Positions 63,027 to 64,000 of a stretch of DNA of 64,000 nt are shown here, one piece after another. Below the pieces are notes generated by a model. That model did no database searches. It saw nothing but the letters and a program-made list of their open reading frames with translations, and had not been told where the DNA came from. The translations under genes were made by a program, and so were the position numbers. This DNA comes from Pelomonas sp. Root1237. GTDB taxonomy: Bacteria > Pseudomonadota > Gammaproteobacteria > Burkholderiales > Burkholderiaceae_C. The stretch is from the NCBI RefSeq assembly GCF_001425055.1, contig NZ_LMDK01000020.1, positions 133,310 to 197,309 of the forward strand, in the 5' to 3' direction. The number at the start of each line of letters is the position of its first letter. Position 1 is the first letter of the stretch.

Positions 63027-64000
63027 TGACCACCATCCTGCTCACGGGTGCGACAGGCTACATCGCGTCGCACACTTGGCTGGCTCTCCAGCAGGCGGGC
63101 TATCGCGTCGTCGGCGTGGACAACTTTTCCAACAGCTCGCCCGTCGTGCTGGAAAGGCTGGCGGAACTGGCCAGCACCCCCATCGAGTTCGAACGTGCCG
63201 ACGTCTGCGACGCCGCGGCAATGGACGAAGTCTTCGGCAGCTACAAGCCGGCCGCCGTCGTGCATTTCGCTGCCTACAAGGCAGTTGGCGAATCCGTCAC
63301 CCAGCCGCTGGCCTATTACCGCAACAACCTGGGCGGCCTCGTCAACACCTGCGAGGCCATGAAGCGCCACGGTTGCACGCGCATGGTGTTCAGTTCCAGC
63401 GCCACCGTCTACGGCGCTCCGGACAAACTGCCCCTGCGCGAGGACGCACCGACCTCGTCGACCAACCCCTACGGCGCGACCAAGCTGATGGGCGAGCAGA
63501 TCCTGCACGACCTCGGCATCGCCGATCCAACCTGGCAGGCCGCCTGCCTGCGCTACTTCAACCCAGTCGGCGCCCACGAGAGCGGCCGCATCGGTGAAGA
63601 CCCGCGCGGCACGCCCAACAACCTGATGCCCTATGTCGCCCAGGTGGCGGTGGGCCGGCGCACCAAGCTGGCCGTCTTCGGCAATGACTACGCAACGCCC
63701 GACGGCACTGGCGTGCGCGACTACATCCATGTCAGCGACCTGGCCGAAGGGCACGTCGCTGCACTGCGCTGGCTGCTGGCCAATACCGGCTCGTTGACCG
63801 TCAATCTCGGCACCGGCCAGGGCTACAGCGTGCTCGACCTGGTGCGCGCCTACGAAGCCGCCAGCGGCCGCAGCGTGCCCTACGAAATCGTCCCGCGCCG
63901 CCCTGGCGACATCGCAGCCTGCTGGGCCGACCCGGCCCTGGCGCGCGAGTTGCTTGGCTGGGAGGCCAAGCTCGATCTCGCCCGCATGTGCCAAGACAGT
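63026..64000 (+). CDS. galE: UDP-glucose 4-epimerase, partial (cut by right edge)
   Basis: An extended SDR with 325 codons visible and no stop, so only the last few residues of a ~335-residue enzyme are missing. The NAD site is TILLTGATGYIASHTWLALQ (the third glycine position is Ala in ATGYIAS). The catalytic set is FSSSATVYG and NPYGATKLMGEQIL (Tyr-x3-Lys). Substrate segments ACLRYFNPVGAHESG and GTGVRDYIHVSDLAEGH are present. It supplies UDP-galactose to the exopolysaccharide pathway. Its ATG overlaps the previous stop by one base (TGATG), indicating coupling. Confidence 0.93.
   Translation, partial: MTTILLTGATGYIASHTWLALQQAGYRVVGVDNFSNSSPVVLERLAELASTPIEFERADVCDAAAMDEVFGSYKPAAVVHFAAYKAVGESVTQPLAYYRNNLGGLVNTCEAMKRHGCTRMVFSSSATVYGAPDKLPLREDAPTSSTNPYGATKLMGEQILHDLGIADPTWQAACLRYFNPVGAHESGRIGEDPRGTPNNLMPYVAQVAVGRRTKLAVFGNDYATPDGTGVRDYIHVSDLAEGHVAALRWLLANTGSLTVNLGTGQGYSVLDLVRAYEAASGRSVPYEIVPRRPGDIAACWADPALARELLGWEAKLDLARMCQDS

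Overview
The window is GC-rich (roughly two thirds G+C by eye), densely coding DNA with strong third-position G/C bias. It reads as a beta-proteobacterial chromosome, most likely Burkholderiales near the Rubrivivax/Leptothrix/Roseateles group. Reasons: a Bug/TctC-type periplasmic receptor, the fmdB-DUF502-aspS-nudB-endonuclease-clsB gene order, a histidine pathway that uses HutF and HutG, an EpsL-like barrel protein in an exopolysaccharide operon, and GC-rich intergenic hairpin repeats. The genus call is inference. I see no prophage, insertion sequence, CRISPR array, rRNA or tRNA.

Layout. 1-483: start of a TerB-like protein gene running off the left edge. 484-753: structured intergenic repeat. 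754-9519: D-glucarate/galactarate catabolism (garD, FadR-type regulator, kdgD, Bug receptor, gudD, ketoglutarate-semialdehyde dehydrogenase, gudP), followed by a convergent pectate lyase gene. Together these fit conversion of pectin- or sugar-derived aldarates to 2-oxoglutarate. 10897-21714: housekeeping and mixed genes (phosphoesterase lipoprotein, CtpA protease, a TetR-controlled VOC/SnoaL pair, MFS exporter, MoeB, LOG protein, arginase, CpdA-like phosphodiesterase, amidohydrolase). 21786-28534: signalling block (soluble histidine kinase, Cache protein plus chemoreceptor, DUF429, TPR-GGDEF, a small AT-richer membrane protein). 28531-33222: two LysR genes, a Rossmann-fold protein, RidA, asparaginase II and a Thr/Ser-rich lipoprotein. 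33451-39919: TetR-controlled RND efflux operon. 39906-41459: second chemoreceptor.

41610-49562: complete histidine utilisation locus. hutF-hutG-hutI-hutD-hutC run leftward, hutU-hutH run rightward, and a predicted HutC operator lies between the -35 and -10 boxes of the hutU promoter. 49556-56580: clsB, endonuclease, nudB, a CsgG-like lipoprotein, a ~517-bp non-coding palindrome, aspS with its terminator, DUF502 and fmdB. 56627-60264: Na+/solute symporter, then ubiB and ubiJ. 60398-64000: start of an exopolysaccharide operon (priming glycosyl-phosphate transferase, EpsL-like barrel, galE cut by the right edge).

Most of the window is ordinary chromosome. The least explained items are the large palindrome at 53101-53617, two families of dispersed hairpin repeats present here as inverted pairs, the separate Cache protein encoded just upstream of a chemoreceptor behind a sigma-28-like promoter, and the small AT-richer membrane protein at 28154.
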